Positions 14,570 to 22,512 are shown, counted from the stretch's first letter. The stretch is 45,107 bases of DNA from an uncultured Bacilli bacterium (GCA_947632115.1 CANROB010000012.1:1-45107); one strand, 5' to 3'. Numbers and translations: made by a program. Notes: generated by a model from the sequence alone, not told the origin.

Positions 14570-15247
14570 TCATTTTTGATTAATACTTTCTTTTTTTTGT
14601 AACGTATAAACTAGCCATTTGTTATGGTTTTCTCCGCCTTCTTTATGAAAATCTTTGATATGAAAGTTAGTTTGCGCAATTATATCATCTAAATCTTCTT
14701 GTGAGAAATAATGATAATATCTCTTTTGCCCCATATGATATTCTCCTTCGAAATCTATCCATTCTTCTTCCACGGATTTGGTTTCTTTATTGATAGCATT
14801 AAATAAGAAAATACCATTTTCTTCTAGATTATCATAGACTTTTTTGATAATTTTTAAAGCATCTTCTTTGGTAAAATGAACAAATACCCGCCAGCAGAAA
14901 ACGGCATAATATTTCTCCATAAAGTCATCCTCTAGAACATTGAAACGAATCGTTTTTAAATTTCTTTTCCGAATTTCCTTTAAAAAGTCATCAGCGACAT
15001 CACTAGCGGTTACATCGTATCCTAAACTTTGAATATAAGCGGCATTGATTCCATCAGCTGATCCAATTTCAAGAACTTTTGCGTGTTCTTCTAATCCTTT
15101 AAAACTCTCTTTAATGAGGGTTTCTAAGGCCTCTTTTTTCTTTTTCGCTTTTTCTATATCCATCGCATCATGCGTTTCATTATTCTCTAAATAGATATGC
15201 GCTGTTTTTTGATAGACTTCTAATGTCTGTTTGTTTTCCTTACTCAT
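14570..15247 (-). CDS. Class I SAM-dependent methyltransferase
   Basis: A 225-aa Rossmann-fold methyltransferase. Motif I is VLEIGSADG (about 63-71), the acidic end of strand 2 is TASDVAD, and motif IV is the YYAVFCWRVFVHF region, where small-molecule methyltransferases often have hxHh. A C-terminal FSQEDLDDIIAQTNF helix-strand pair is typical. The substrate cannot be assigned. The ATG at 15247 has AGGAGG 5 bases upstream, which decides against the longer frame. A minus-strand extended -10 (15273-15281) lies upstream. The stop is TGA, showing that TGA is not read as Trp here. Confidence 0.85.
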   Translation of the reverse strand: MSKENKQTLEVYQKTAHIYLENNETHDAMDIEKAKKKKEALETLIKESFKGLEEHAKVLEIGSADGINAAYIQSLGYDVTASDVADDFLKEIRKRNLKTIRFNVLEDDFMEKYYAVFCWRVFVHFTKEDALKIIKKVYDNLEENGIFLFNAINKETKSVEEEWIDFEGEYHMGQKRYYHYFSQEDLDDIIAQTNFHIKDFHKEGGENHNKWLVYTLQKKESINQK

Positions 15248-15272
15248 ATATCCTCCTTTTGTAATTATTTTT

Positions 15273-15281
15273 ATTATATCA
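15273..15281 (-). promoter_or_regulatory. Extended -10 promoter of the methyltransferase gene
   Basis: Minus-strand TG-A-TATAAT, 26 bp upstream of the start codon. Confidence 0.65.
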
Positions 15282-15307
15282 TAATTTCTAATATTTGCAT
15301 TTTTATA

Positions 15308-15336
15308 TTGTAAAAAAAGAGGATTAATGATACAAT
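15308..15336 (+). promoter_or_regulatory. Promoter of tRNA-Glu
   Basis: TTGTAA (15308-15313), 17-bp spacer, TACAAT (15331-15336) with an extended TG one base upstream. Confidence 0.7.
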
Positions 15337-15356
15337 GAATATGTTGTTTTAGACAT

Positions 15357-15433
15357 GGCCTGTTGGTGAAGCGGTTTAACACATTGCCCTCTCAAGGCAA
15401 CATACACGGGTCCGAATCCCGTACAGGCTACCA
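15357..15433 (+). tRNA. tRNA-Glu (anticodon CTC), with C at T-loop position 55
   Basis: Acceptor GGCCTGT/ACAGGCT (first pair G-U), anticodon stem TTGCC/GGCAA with loop CTCTCAA, T stem ACGGG/CCCGT, CCA encoded. The T loop reads TCCGAAT instead of TTCGAAT, so position 55, normally the universal pseudouridine, is C. It decodes GAG. Confidence 0.9.
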
Positions 15434-15443
15434 TTTATAAATA

Positions 15444-15469
15444 AATACGGTTTTTCCGTATTTTTTTGT
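15444..15469 (+). terminator. Terminator after tRNA-Glu
   Basis: AATACGG and CCGTATT pair around five T, followed by a T run. Confidence 0.85.
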
Positions 15470-15475
15470 TTGTGA

Positions 15476-15504
15476 TTGACTTTTTAGGTCTCTTCTTATA
15501 TACT
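15476..15504 (+). promoter_or_regulatory. Sigma-A promoter
   Basis: TTGACT (15476-15481), 17-bp spacer, TATACT (15499-15504). Confidence 0.75.
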
Positions 15505-15528
15505 AATAATAGTAGGGTAGGAGGATAT

Positions 15529-15885
15529 ATGACACAGGAAAAACAAGGAGCTGTTGAGAGCCTTATTGAAGAATATGTACAAAATAAAGGGTTAACTTCG
15601 GTTGCAGAAATGTTACAAATAGGGAATAGAGAAGAACAGTCAAAGGACTTAGATGCCGTTTATAAGATATTACTACAACAGATGATTCGGGAAAGGGCAA
15701 AACAAGACGGAAAAGATATTGATGCCTTAATTCAACAGGAACGTGGAACTAGTAATTTAGAAAATGCCAAAGGACAGGTTTTAGGTTCTATGTCTAAAGT
15801 AGAAACTGGTTATATAGATATCCTTCTAGAAGAAGCTGCTGTTAGAAACGAGATGGAACAAGCGAAACCTAGGTTTGTGAAATAA
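15529..15885 (+). CDS. Uncharacterised 118-aa helical protein
   Basis: The family is not recognised. The protein is small, soluble, Gln/Glu-rich and almost entirely helical by composition (VESLIEEYVQNKGLTSVAEM; AVYKILLQQMIRERAKQDGK), with a short Gly/Thr/Ser break (ERGTSNLENAKG) in the middle. There is no signal peptide and no Cys. The ATG at 15529 is fixed by a strong AGGAGG 5 bases upstream and by the promoter at 15476-15504, which excludes the longer frame. It forms its own unit ahead of the murL-murD pair, separated by a terminator. Confidence 0.7.
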   Translation: MTQEKQGAVESLIEEYVQNKGLTSVAEMLQIGNREEQSKDLDAVYKILLQQMIRERAKQDGKDIDALIQQERGTSNLENAKGQVLGSMSKVETGYIDILLEEAAVRNEMEQAKPRFVK

Positions 15886-15909
15886 AATAGACTAATGTCT
15901 ATTTTTTTT
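15886..15909 (+). terminator. Intrinsic terminator
   Basis: AATAGAC and GTCTATT pair around TAAT, followed by a T run. The end of that run is also the start of the next promoter. Confidence 0.8.
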
Positions 15910-15917
15910 GATATAAT
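15909..15917 (+). promoter_or_regulatory. Extended -10 promoter of the murL-murD unit
   Basis: TG-A-TATAAT directly at the end of the upstream terminator's T run. The leader would be about 10 nt, barely containing the GGTGA ribosome site. Confidence 0.6.
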
Positions 15918-15933
15918 GATAGTGGTGAAACCT

Positions 15934-17271
15934 ATGAATCAAGAGAAATTTTTAAACCTAAGAAAACAGTATCCTACTTTCTATTATCACAGTTGTGAGG
16001 TAAGAGAAGAAGAGGATGCTTTCGTACTGGAGTATTTCTTTGAAATTCCTGCTTTAGCGCAATTTCATCCAACGATTCGAATTGTGAAAACAGAAATTCA
16101 AAATCATGATATGCAGTATCTTTCTCACCTTGCTTTTGAAGTAGGTTTGGTAGAATTAATTAGTTATTGGAAATGTACCTGTAGCCCAAAAGTAATGATT
16201 GAAGCAGGGCATTTAGAGCAAGAACAAATAGATTGGTTTTTAAAACTATATTACTGGGGATTAGGGGAATTCCGTTATGTGAATGGAATAGAGTGTGATT
16301 TCACTTCTTGGATGGAAATAATCCCGCTAGGACCTGAGATCCCTTTTTCTATTACTTATCAGGGAAAAGGAAATTTACTTGCTATTGGTGGCGGAAAAGA
16401 TTCTGCTGTTTCTTTAGAAATTTTAAAAAATGAAGAAAATCTTTGCTTCATGGTAAATCCTAAGGAACCTGGTATTGCTTGTATGAAAGTAGCGGGCATT
16501 TCTTCTTATCTTCAAGTAGAGAGAACAATTGATCAAGAACTTATCCGTTTAAATAAAGAGGGATTTTTAAATGGACATACTCCTTTTAGTGCTCTTTTAG
16601 CATTTCTTTCTTATTTATGTGCTTATCTCACCAATAAAAAATATATTGTCTTATCCAATGAGGGAAGTGCGAATGAAGCTACTGTATTAGGAACTAAAAT
16701 TAATCACCAATATTCGAAAACTTATGAATTTGAAAGTGATTTTGCGTGGTATGCCAAAAAATACTTGAAAGCAGATATTCAGTATTTTAGTTTGTTGCGT
16801 TGTTTAAATGAACTTCAAATTGCCATGATTTTTGCGCATTATCCAAAATATCATCCAGTATTTAAAAGTTGTAATGTTGGTAGTAAGTCCACTCCTTGGA
16901 AGTGGTGCTGTAACTGTCCAAAATGCCTTTTTGTCTATATCATTTTAAGCCCTTTCTTGAAGAGGGAAGAGTTAATTTCTATTTTTGGAGAAGACTTATA
17001 TGATAAAGAAGAATTACTTCCAACGTTTTTAGAACTTTTAGGATACCAAGATGTAAAACCATTTGAATGTGTAGGAACAACTGGAGAAGTCCGTTTTGCT
17101 GTTTTAAAAGCAATGGATCAATATAAAGATAGTTTTCTTTTAAAATATTACCAAGAACACTATCCTTTAGAGGAAACTTTAGATTACCGAAAAGTTTTTA
17201 ACTTTGAAAATCATATTCCAGAAGACTATTTAGCGTTAGTCAAGGAGGAATTAAACAAATATGTATCATAA
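15934..17271 (+). CDS. murL: MurL-like UDP-MurNAc-L-Ala-L-Glu epimerase
   Basis: A 445-aa protein resembling MurL, the ATP-dependent enzyme that epimerises the terminal L-Glu of UDP-MurNAc-L-Ala-L-Glu to D-Glu (described in Xanthomonas). It has a PP-loop ATP site, IGGGKDS, at 151-157 and the conserved SNEGSANEAT segment at 241-250. A Cys-rich CCNCPKC cluster near 328 may bind metal. The next gene, overlapping by 11 bp, is a Mur ligase of the MurD class, which is the expected partner. The ATG at 15934 has GGTGA 6 bases upstream. Together the two would replace the glutamate racemase (MurI) plus MurD route. Whether MurI is also encoded elsewhere is unknown. A generic PP-loop ATPase is the alternative, but the operon supports MurL. 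Confidence 0.78.
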   Translation: MNQEKFLNLRKQYPTFYYHSCEVREEEDAFVLEYFFEIPALAQFHPTIRIVKTEIQNHDMQYLSHLAFEVGLVELISYWKCTCSPKVMIEAGHLEQEQIDWFLKLYYWGLGEFRYVNGIECDFTSWMEIIPLGPEIPFSITYQGKGNLLAIGGGKDSAVSLEILKNEENLCFMVNPKEPGIACMKVAGISSYLQVERTIDQELIRLNKEGFLNGHTPFSALLAFLSYLCAYLTNKKYIVLSNEGSANEATVLGTKINHQYSKTYEFESDFAWYAKKYLKADIQYFSLLRCLNELQIAMIFAHYPKYHPVFKSCNVGSKSTPWKWCCNCPKCLFVYIILSPFLKREELISIFGEDLYDKEELLPTFLELLGYQDVKPFECVGTTGEVRFAVLKAMDQYKDSFLLKYYQEHYPLEETLDYRKVFNFENHIPEDYLALVKEELNKYVS

Positions 17272-18607
17272 AATCTTAGAGAAATTATTAGGGAAAAAAA
17301 TAGCGATTTTAGGATTTGGTATGGAAGGGGAATCTAGTTACCACTTTATCCGCCGGTATTCTTCGATGCCTCTTACCATTATGGATAAAAAAGATATTCA
17401 TGAGACCCATCCAGAGTTAAGGGAAGATCCTAATGTAACCATTATTACGGGAGAAGATTATTTAAGTCATTTAGAGGGATTTGATCTTATTTTAAAAAGT
17501 CCTGGGGTAATTACTAAGGATATTGATGTAAAAAATCTCCCTTTTACTTCGCAGTTAGAACTCTTATTAGAAGTAGATAGAGAAAAAATTATTGGAATTA
17601 CGGCAACAAAAGGAAAAAGTACGACTTCTAGTTTAGTTTATCAAGCTCTAAAAAAGAATGGTTGTGATGCCTATTTATTAGGAAATATTGGAAAACCTAT
17701 TTTTGAAGAGTTAGAAACCATAAATGAGGATAGTTGGATAGTGATTGAGATGTCTGCTTTGCAATTAGAGTTTGTTCATCATTCTCCTCATATTGCGGCC
17801 ATCTTAAATTTGTATCAGGATCATTTAGATCATAGTGGGAGTGTTAGACATTATCACGAAAATAAATTAAATATCTTTAAGCATCAAACAAAGGATGATT
17901 ATCGCCTTTATTTTCAAGATATTGAGCCTTTAAATAGTTATATGAATGACTCTTATTTAGGGATTCCTTATCGGATGACTTTATTAGAAAGTAAGGATTC
18001 CAATACGACTTTTCTAAAAGGAGATGTTGTTACTTTAAATGGGAAAGAGTTATTTGATAGAAAGCAGACTACTTCTCTTTTAGGAGAACATAATCTTCGA
18101 AATATTATGACGACACTTACGATTTCTGAGATTTTAGGATTAGACTTAGAAAAGACCAAAGAGGCCATTTTAGAGTTTAAACCACTTCCTCATCGCATGG
18201 AGTTTGTAGGAAAATACCATGGAATTCTTTACTATAATGATGCGATTGCGACCATTCCAGAAGCAACCATCTCAGCCATTCAATCGTTAAAGAAGGTAGA
18301 TACACTTATCTTTGGCGGAATGGATAGAGGAATCGATTATCAAAAACTAATGGATTATTTAGAAGAAGGAAACGTAAGAAATTTAATTTGTATGCCAACA
18401 ACAGGGCATAAGATTGGAAAACAAATTGATAATCCAGATGTTTCTATTTTCTTGGTAGAAACCTTAGAAGAGGCGGTTTTAAAAGCTAGGGAAGTAACAT
18501 CGCCAGGAAAAATTTGTCTTTTAAGTCCAGCTGCTTCTAGTTATGAATATTTTAAGAATTTTGAAGAAAAGGGTAATGCCTATAAAAGTTTGGTAAAAAA
18601 TTCTTAA
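17261..18607 (+). CDS. murD: Mur ligase, MurD/MurD2 type (adds glutamate to UDP-MurNAc-L-Ala)
   Basis: A 448-aa cytoplasmic peptidoglycan-precursor ligase. The N-terminal Rossmann-like domain starts KIAILGFGMEGESS. The ATP loop is GITATKGKSTT (113-123). Ordinary MurD has GTNGKTT there, so the Lys-Gly-Lys-Ser form is unusual and suggests the MurD2 branch, which uses L-Glu. Also seen are NLYQDHLDHS near 188, HNLRN near 275, and the C-terminal domain with YYNDAIATIPEAT and FGGMDRGIDY. It overlaps murL by 11 bp and has AAGGAGG 9 bases upstream. The pairing with MurL implies that L-Glu is added first and then epimerised. No murI or other mur genes lie in the window. Confidence 0.85.
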   Translation: MYHKILEKLLGKKIAILGFGMEGESSYHFIRRYSSMPLTIMDKKDIHETHPELREDPNVTIITGEDYLSHLEGFDLILKSPGVITKDIDVKNLPFTSQLELLLEVDREKIIGITATKGKSTTSSLVYQALKKNGCDAYLLGNIGKPIFEELETINEDSWIVIEMSALQLEFVHHSPHIAAILNLYQDHLDHSGSVRHYHENKLNIFKHQTKDDYRLYFQDIEPLNSYMNDSYLGIPYRMTLLESKDSNTTFLKGDVVTLNGKELFDRKQTTSLLGEHNLRNIMTTLTISEILGLDLEKTKEAILEFKPLPHRMEFVGKYHGILYYNDAIATIPEATISAIQSLKKVDTLIFGGMDRGIDYQKLMDYLEEGNVRNLICMPTTGHKIGKQIDNPDVSIFLVETLEEAVLKAREVTSPGKICLLSPAASSYEYFKNFEEKGNAYKSLVKNS

Positions 18608-18611
18608 CCCA

Positions 18612-18640
18612 TTTACAAAAAAAAGGGAATATGTTAAAAT
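18612..18640 (+). promoter_or_regulatory. Promoter of the ireB operon
   Basis: TTTACA (18612-18617), 17-bp spacer, TAAAAT (18635-18640) with an extended TG one base upstream. Confidence 0.7.
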
Positions 18641-18671
18641 GGAAGTGTATTCATAGAAGAGGGTGATTGAC

Positions 18672-18914
18672 ATGGGCGAAACAAAAGTCTATGAAGCGTC
18701 TGAGTTTCAAGATGCTATGATTTCGCAAGTGATTAAGGAAGTGTCACAGATACTAGAAGAGCGTGGATATAATGCTATCAATCAAATAGTAGGATACCTC
18801 ATGAGTGGAGACCCAGGATATATTTCTAGTCATAAGGAGGCTAGAAGCAAACTGACTCGTTTTGAGAGAACAAAAATCTTAGAAGTACTTGTTAGAGATT
18901 TCTTAAAAGAATGA
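18672..18914 (+). CDS. ireB: IreB-family regulatory phosphoprotein (DUF965/YrzL)
   Basis: An 80-aa protein matching the IreB/DUF965 family in length and signature (VYEALxxKGYNPINQIVGYLxSGDPxYIxxHxxAR form, here ERGYNAINQIVGYLMSGDPG). In Enterococcus, IreB is phosphorylated on N-terminal Thr by the PASTA kinase IreK and acts in cell-envelope stress and cephalosporin response. The N-terminus here has a single Thr (MGETKVYE) that could be the target. The ATG at 18672 was preferred over GTG at 18663 because of GAGGGTGAT upstream. It overlaps ruvX by 4 bp and starts the classical Firmicute operon ireB-ruvX-yrzB-mltG. Confidence 0.92.
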   Translation: MGETKVYEASEFQDAMISQVIKEVSQILEERGYNAINQIVGYLMSGDPGYISSHKEARSKLTRFERTKILEVLVRDFLKE

Positions 18915-19360
18915 GATACTTGGGCTTAGACTTAGGAACGAGAACCCTCGGTGTTTCTTTAAGTGATACTACGCTAACGATTGCATCTTCTTTGACGACT
19001 ATTCGCTTTGAAGAAGGCTGTTATGAGGCGTTATTAGAACCTTTAGAAAATTTGATAGAGGAGTATCATGTTACAAAAATTGTTTTGGGATTACCTAAAA
19101 ATATGAATAATAGTATAGGTGATAGAGCACAGACTACCCTAGAATTTAAGGCGTTAATCGAAACCAAATTTGGTATAGAAGTAGTGATGCAAGATGAACG
19201 TTTATCTACTGTGGAAGCTACGAACTACTTACTAGAAGCGGATATGTCTAGGAAAAAAAGAAAGAAGAAAGTAGATGCGGTAGCTGCGAATATCATTTTG
19301 CAAACTTATTTAGATAGAGAAAGAGAGGAAAAAAATCATGGAAGAAAAAATGACATTTAA
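18911..19360 (+). CDS. ruvX: Holliday-junction resolvase-like protein YqgF/RuvX
   Basis: 149 aa with the RNase H-like fold of the YqgF family. The metal-binding start is YLGLDLGTRTLGVSLSD, GLPKNMNNSIGDRA is the middle motif, and QDERLSTVEA and KVDAVAANIIL hold the further acidic residues. Family members process the 5' end of pre-16S rRNA or resolve Holliday junctions. The gene overlaps ireB by 4 bp (ATGA) and yrzB by 23 bp. The length is typical. All acidic active-site positions appear intact. Confidence 0.93.
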   Translation: MRYLGLDLGTRTLGVSLSDTTLTIASSLTTIRFEEGCYEALLEPLENLIEEYHVTKIVLGLPKNMNNSIGDRAQTTLEFKALIETKFGIEVVMQDERLSTVEATNYLLEADMSRKKRKKKVDAVAANIILQTYLDREREEKNHGRKNDI

Positions 19361-19628
19361 AGTTGTAAATGACGAAGGAAAAGAAGTAGAATGTGAGGTA
19401 TTATTTACATTCGAATCTGATGAGACAAAGAAAAATTATATTGTGTATACCGATAACACATTAGACGAAGAAGGAAATACAAAAGTATATGCTTCTATTT
19501 ATAACCCAGATGAAGATGAAACAAAATTATTACCTATTGAAACTGAGAAAGAATGGAAGATTATTGAAACCATTTTAGATGAGTTACAAAATGAAATCCA
19601 AGGAAAGGATTCAGAATCACAAGAGTAA
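19338..19628 (+). CDS. yrzB: DUF1292 protein (YrzB-like)
   Basis: 96 aa, acidic. It has the DUF1292 pattern: an N-terminal beta strand FKVVNDEGKEVECEVLFTFE, then NYIVYTDNTLDEEGN, VYASIYNPDEDE and a C-terminal helix with WKIIETILDEL. Function is unknown throughout Firmicutes, but the operon position between ruvX and mltG is conserved. GAGAGGAAA lies upstream of the ATG. A hairpin followed by T residues (19621-19643) overlaps its end and could reduce transcription of mltG. Confidence 0.9.
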   Translation: MEEKMTFKVVNDEGKEVECEVLFTFESDETKKNYIVYTDNTLDEEGNTKVYASIYNPDEDETKLLPIETEKEWKIIETILDELQNEIQGKDSESQE

Positions 19629-19643
19629 TACTTACTCTTTTTT
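19621..19643 (+). terminator. Intra-operon hairpin before mltG
   Basis: AAGAGTAA and TTACTCTT pair around a 3-base loop, followed by T residues. It may act as an attenuator, because no new promoter is seen before mltG. Confidence 0.6.
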
Positions 19644-19650
19644 GTTGTAG

Positions 19651-20739
19651 ATGGAATTTATGAAAAAAGTATTGTTAGTATTTGGAATTTTAATTGCTAT
19701 TGTTATTGTAGCTATTGTTGGTGTTCTTTTTACGTATCAAAAATCATTAGAGGCTGTAGGAAACTCTAGTGAGCCAATCGAAGTAGAAGTTCTCTCTGGA
19801 AGTACCTATGCTACTTTAGCAGATGTGTTATATGAGAAACATTTAATTAAAAATGTATTAGCTTATCGCATTTATTTAAAATTAAATCCGCCAACTGGAC
19901 ATCTAAAAGCAGGAACGTATTATTTACAAAATAATATGAGTGTTCCTGAAATTTTAAAGGCTTTGGGAAGTGGTGGAACTTCTATCAACCCTGATGAAAT
20001 TAGTATTACTTTTAAAGAGGGATTAAATATGCGTGGCATTGCTTCTTTAATTGCTGATAAGACAAATCATACAACGGATGAAGTGTTTGCTCTTTTAAAA
20101 GATAAGAATTATATAAAAGAATTAATAAATGAGTACTGGTTTTTAGAAGATAGTATTTTAGATGAAAATATTTATTATCCATTAGAAGGATATTTATATC
20201 CTAATACCTACCGTTTTAAGAATAAAGATGTAACGATTGAAGAAATTTTTAAAACCCTTTTAGGAGAAATGGATAAAAAGCTTACTCCTTACCGTGAGAA
20301 AATCGAAAAGAGTAAATATTCTGTTCACGAGATTTTAACGCTTGCAAGTGTGATTGAACTAGAAGCACCAACGGTTACGTATCGTAAAGGAGTCGCAGGA
20401 GTTTTTAAGAATCGCTTAGATCATAACATTAGCTTAGGAAGTGATGTAACGGCTTATTATGGGGCACAAGTAGAGATGAGTGAAAGGGATTTATATACTT
20501 ATGAATTAGAGGCCGTAAATGGATATAATACTCGTCCGACAACAGAATTAGGTCTTCCTGTTGGACCTATTTGTAATCCTTCTATTGAATCGATTGAAGC
20601 GGCATTAGAACCAGATTCTTCTGATTATTACTATTTTTTAGCAGATAATCAGGGAAAAGTCTATTTTACCAAGACTTACCAAGAACATATTGCGAAAAGA
20701 GAAGAATTGAAGAGTAAAGGACTATGGGAGAGATATTAG
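19651..20739 (+). CDS. mltG: Endolytic murein transglycosylase MltG (YceG-like)
   Basis: A 362-aa membrane-anchored lytic transglycosylase that cuts nascent glycan strands at the outer face of the membrane. The N-terminal membrane helix is at about 5-27, followed by a LysM-like region (EVLSGSTYATLADVLYEKHLI; LKAGTYYL). The YceG catalytic domain has YPLEGYLYPNTYRF, LASVIELEAP (catalytic Glu) and TRPTTELGLPVGPICNP. The start may be 19651 or the in-frame ATG at 19660; neither has a strong ribosome site, so translation may be coupled to yrzB. It overlaps trmR by 16 bp. Confidence 0.93.
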   Translation: MEFMKKVLLVFGILIAIVIVAIVGVLFTYQKSLEAVGNSSEPIEVEVLSGSTYATLADVLYEKHLIKNVLAYRIYLKLNPPTGHLKAGTYYLQNNMSVPEILKALGSGGTSINPDEISITFKEGLNMRGIASLIADKTNHTTDEVFALLKDKNYIKELINEYWFLEDSILDENIYYPLEGYLYPNTYRFKNKDVTIEEIFKTLLGEMDKKLTPYREKIEKSKYSVHEILTLASVIELEAPTVTYRKGVAGVFKNRLDHNISLGSDVTAYYGAQVEMSERDLYTYELEAVNGYNTRPTTELGLPVGPICNPSIESIEAALEPDSSDYYYFLADNQGKVYFTKTYQEHIAKREELKSKGLWERY

Positions 20740-21314
20740 AAATAAAAAAATATGCCAAAGAAAATCATGTTCCGATTATGCAAGATGCTGGAATCGATTT
20801 CCTTTGTGATTATATTGAAAAACATGGGGTGAAAAGAATTTTAGAAATTGGGACGGCGATAGGCTATTCTGCTATTCGTTTTGCTCTTATCTCTCACGAG
20901 ATAAAAGTGGTAACGATTGAACGGGAAGAAGAACTTTATCAAAAGGCGAAGATGAATATTCAAAAGATGCAGTTAGAAGATCAAATAGAAGTGATTTTAG
21001 GAGATGCCTTAACTGTGGAAGTAGAAGGAGAGTATGATCTTATCTTTATCGATGCTGCGAAAAGTCAATACCAAAAATTCTTTTTAAAGTATTGTTCTGC
21101 TTTAGCGAAAGAAGGAGTCATTGTAACGGATAATCTTTCTTTTCATGGCATGGTAGAAAATCCCGAACTTACCCATAATCGTAATACGAGACAGCTTATT
21201 CATAAAATTCAGGCTTATATTGAATTTTTAAAAAATTTAGAAGATTATGAAACGACCTTTTATTCTATAGGAGATGGCGTTTCTGTTACGAAGAAGAAAG
21301 AAGGAAGAGGATAA
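20724..21314 (+). CDS. trmR: SAM-dependent O-methyltransferase, TrmR/YrrM type
   Basis: A 196-aa class I methyltransferase related to YrrM (TrmR) of B. subtilis, which methylates 5-hydroxyuridine at the tRNA wobble position to mo5U. The SAM loop is ILEIGTAIGYSAI (about 39-51), then TIEREEE, GDALT, and the metal-binding IFIDAAKSQY plus VTDNLSFHG, typical of the catechol-O-methyltransferase-like group. It is slightly shorter than usual at about 210 aa, with little extra N-terminal sequence. The start overlaps mltG by 16 bp, and the order mltG-trmR is that of Bacillus. Confidence 0.85.
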   Translation: MGEILEIKKYAKENHVPIMQDAGIDFLCDYIEKHGVKRILEIGTAIGYSAIRFALISHEIKVVTIEREEELYQKAKMNIQKMQLEDQIEVILGDALTVEVEGEYDLIFIDAAKSQYQKFFLKYCSALAKEGVIVTDNLSFHGMVENPELTHNRNTRQLIHKIQAYIEFLKNLEDYETTFYSIGDGVSVTKKKEGRG

Positions 21315-21329
21315 GAACTCTTCTTTTTG
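21304..21329 (+). terminator. Intrinsic terminator after trmR
   Basis: GAAGAG and CTCTTC form a stem followed by five T. It overlaps the stop codon. Confidence 0.75.
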
Positions 21330-21334
21330 TATTT

Positions 21335-21362
21335 TTGACATTTCTAGTAGTTATGATATAAT
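21335..21362 (+). promoter_or_regulatory. Sigma-A promoter
   Basis: Consensus TTGACA (21335-21340), 16-bp spacer, consensus TATAAT (21357-21362) with an extended TG. Confidence 0.85.
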
Positions 21363-21384
21363 ACACCAAAAAAGGGGGATGTAG

Positions 21385-22392
21385 ATGGCCTATATTTACT
21401 TAATGGATACTAAAATACCAGTACCAGAAGATTACGAACAATTACCTTTTTATAAAGAGATTCGCCAAAACTCTATGATGAATTTGGATAGATCTTATAC
21501 GCAGGGAGTTTTATCTTGGTTACAAGAAGAGATGAGAAAAGTTTTGGAAAGTCGGGGAATTTTTTGTACGCCTTCCTTTTTAGGAATAAGTGCGACTTTT
21601 TATAAGAACGTTTATATCAATGAACCAAAGCAAAGTTTTTTTCCAGAGAGCAATATGATTGCGATTGGGCTTTCTAGAGGGGATTGTGGGAAGGAATCCG
21701 ATTTACAACGCCCACTAATACATGAGGGGACCCATGCAAGTATGGCTGATGCTAGAAAAGTGGGAATAGCAGTATCTGAGGGTTTAGCGTTACTGATAGA
21801 AGAATGGTGGTGCAAGTTCTACGGGGTTCCTGTTCAACAAAGATTGTATCCTCCTAACTATCAGTTTAGTAAGAAATTGATGAAGAAAATCCTAAAAAAT
21901 GTTTATCAAGGAAATGAGACAAGGATGATTGCTTCCTTACAAAATGGGAAAGAGGATATCTTTTTAAAAGATTTAGACGATTATTTTAAGGCTCGGCATC
22001 TACCATTAAATAGTGGGTATTTCACGGTTTTTTCTTCTCTTTTGTTTTGGGCAAAGCAAGACCCAAAGACCATTTTTGATAACTATCATGTAAGTGCACC
22101 TGTCAAACGATTACAAAAAGAAATACTTCATGGCTTTGATAGACCAAGTCTTGCCCTTCTTAGTTATCAAGGGGTATGTGAAGAGATTGAAAGAATTCTT
22201 GAGGAAACCTCGGAGCAAGAGATTTCTTTTGCAAGTTTTCGAGCTACCTTTGAAAGAGGACTAGGGGAGTTATTGAATCAAGATGCTGAAAGTTTTAAAA
22301 CGGGAGAAAAAATCCCTTTAGTATATTATGAAACTTGTGATCTCGTTGGTTATACGAGCCCTAGTTCATTTACGAAAAGATTACTACGATAA
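21385..22392 (+). CDS. Predicted zinc metalloprotease (HExxH) of unknown family
   Basis: 335 aa, no signal peptide. The segment RPLIHEGTHASMADARK holds a classical HExxH zinc motif (His113, Glu114, His117). SEGLALLIEEWW (131-142) follows after 14 residues and offers Glu132 or Glu139/140 as the third ligand, as in gluzincin peptidases. The N-terminal part (MDTKIPVPEDYEQLPFYKEI) and the helical C-terminal half are not recognised. The promoter at 21335-21362 has both consensus hexamers, suggesting good expression, and GGGGG lies before the ATG. It is probably a cytoplasmic peptidase. Target unknown. Confidence 0.7.
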   Translation: MAYIYLMDTKIPVPEDYEQLPFYKEIRQNSMMNLDRSYTQGVLSWLQEEMRKVLESRGIFCTPSFLGISATFYKNVYINEPKQSFFPESNMIAIGLSRGDCGKESDLQRPLIHEGTHASMADARKVGIAVSEGLALLIEEWWCKFYGVPVQQRLYPPNYQFSKKLMKKILKNVYQGNETRMIASLQNGKEDIFLKDLDDYFKARHLPLNSGYFTVFSSLLFWAKQDPKTIFDNYHVSAPVKRLQKEILHGFDRPSLALLSYQGVCEEIERILEETSEQEISFASFRATFERGLGELLNQDAESFKTGEKIPLVYYETCDLVGYTSPSSFTKRLLR

Positions 22393-22438
22393 GTATTCTT
22401 TTTTCTTTTAACTACTTATTATTTTGAAAAATCGATGA

Positions 22439-22482
22439 TATAATGGATAGAGGTAGACGAAGCGTTCATTCTTTGATATAAT
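22439..22482 (+). promoter_or_regulatory. Tandem extended -10 promoters of the RNase J gene
   Basis: Two TG-A-TATAATGG elements, at 22439-22444 and 22477-22482, each followed by similar sequence (TAG..CGAA). They look like a local duplication of one promoter. Confidence 0.6.
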
Positions 22483-22512
22483 GGGTTAGTCGAAAAAAAA
22501 GAAAGGAGTTTT

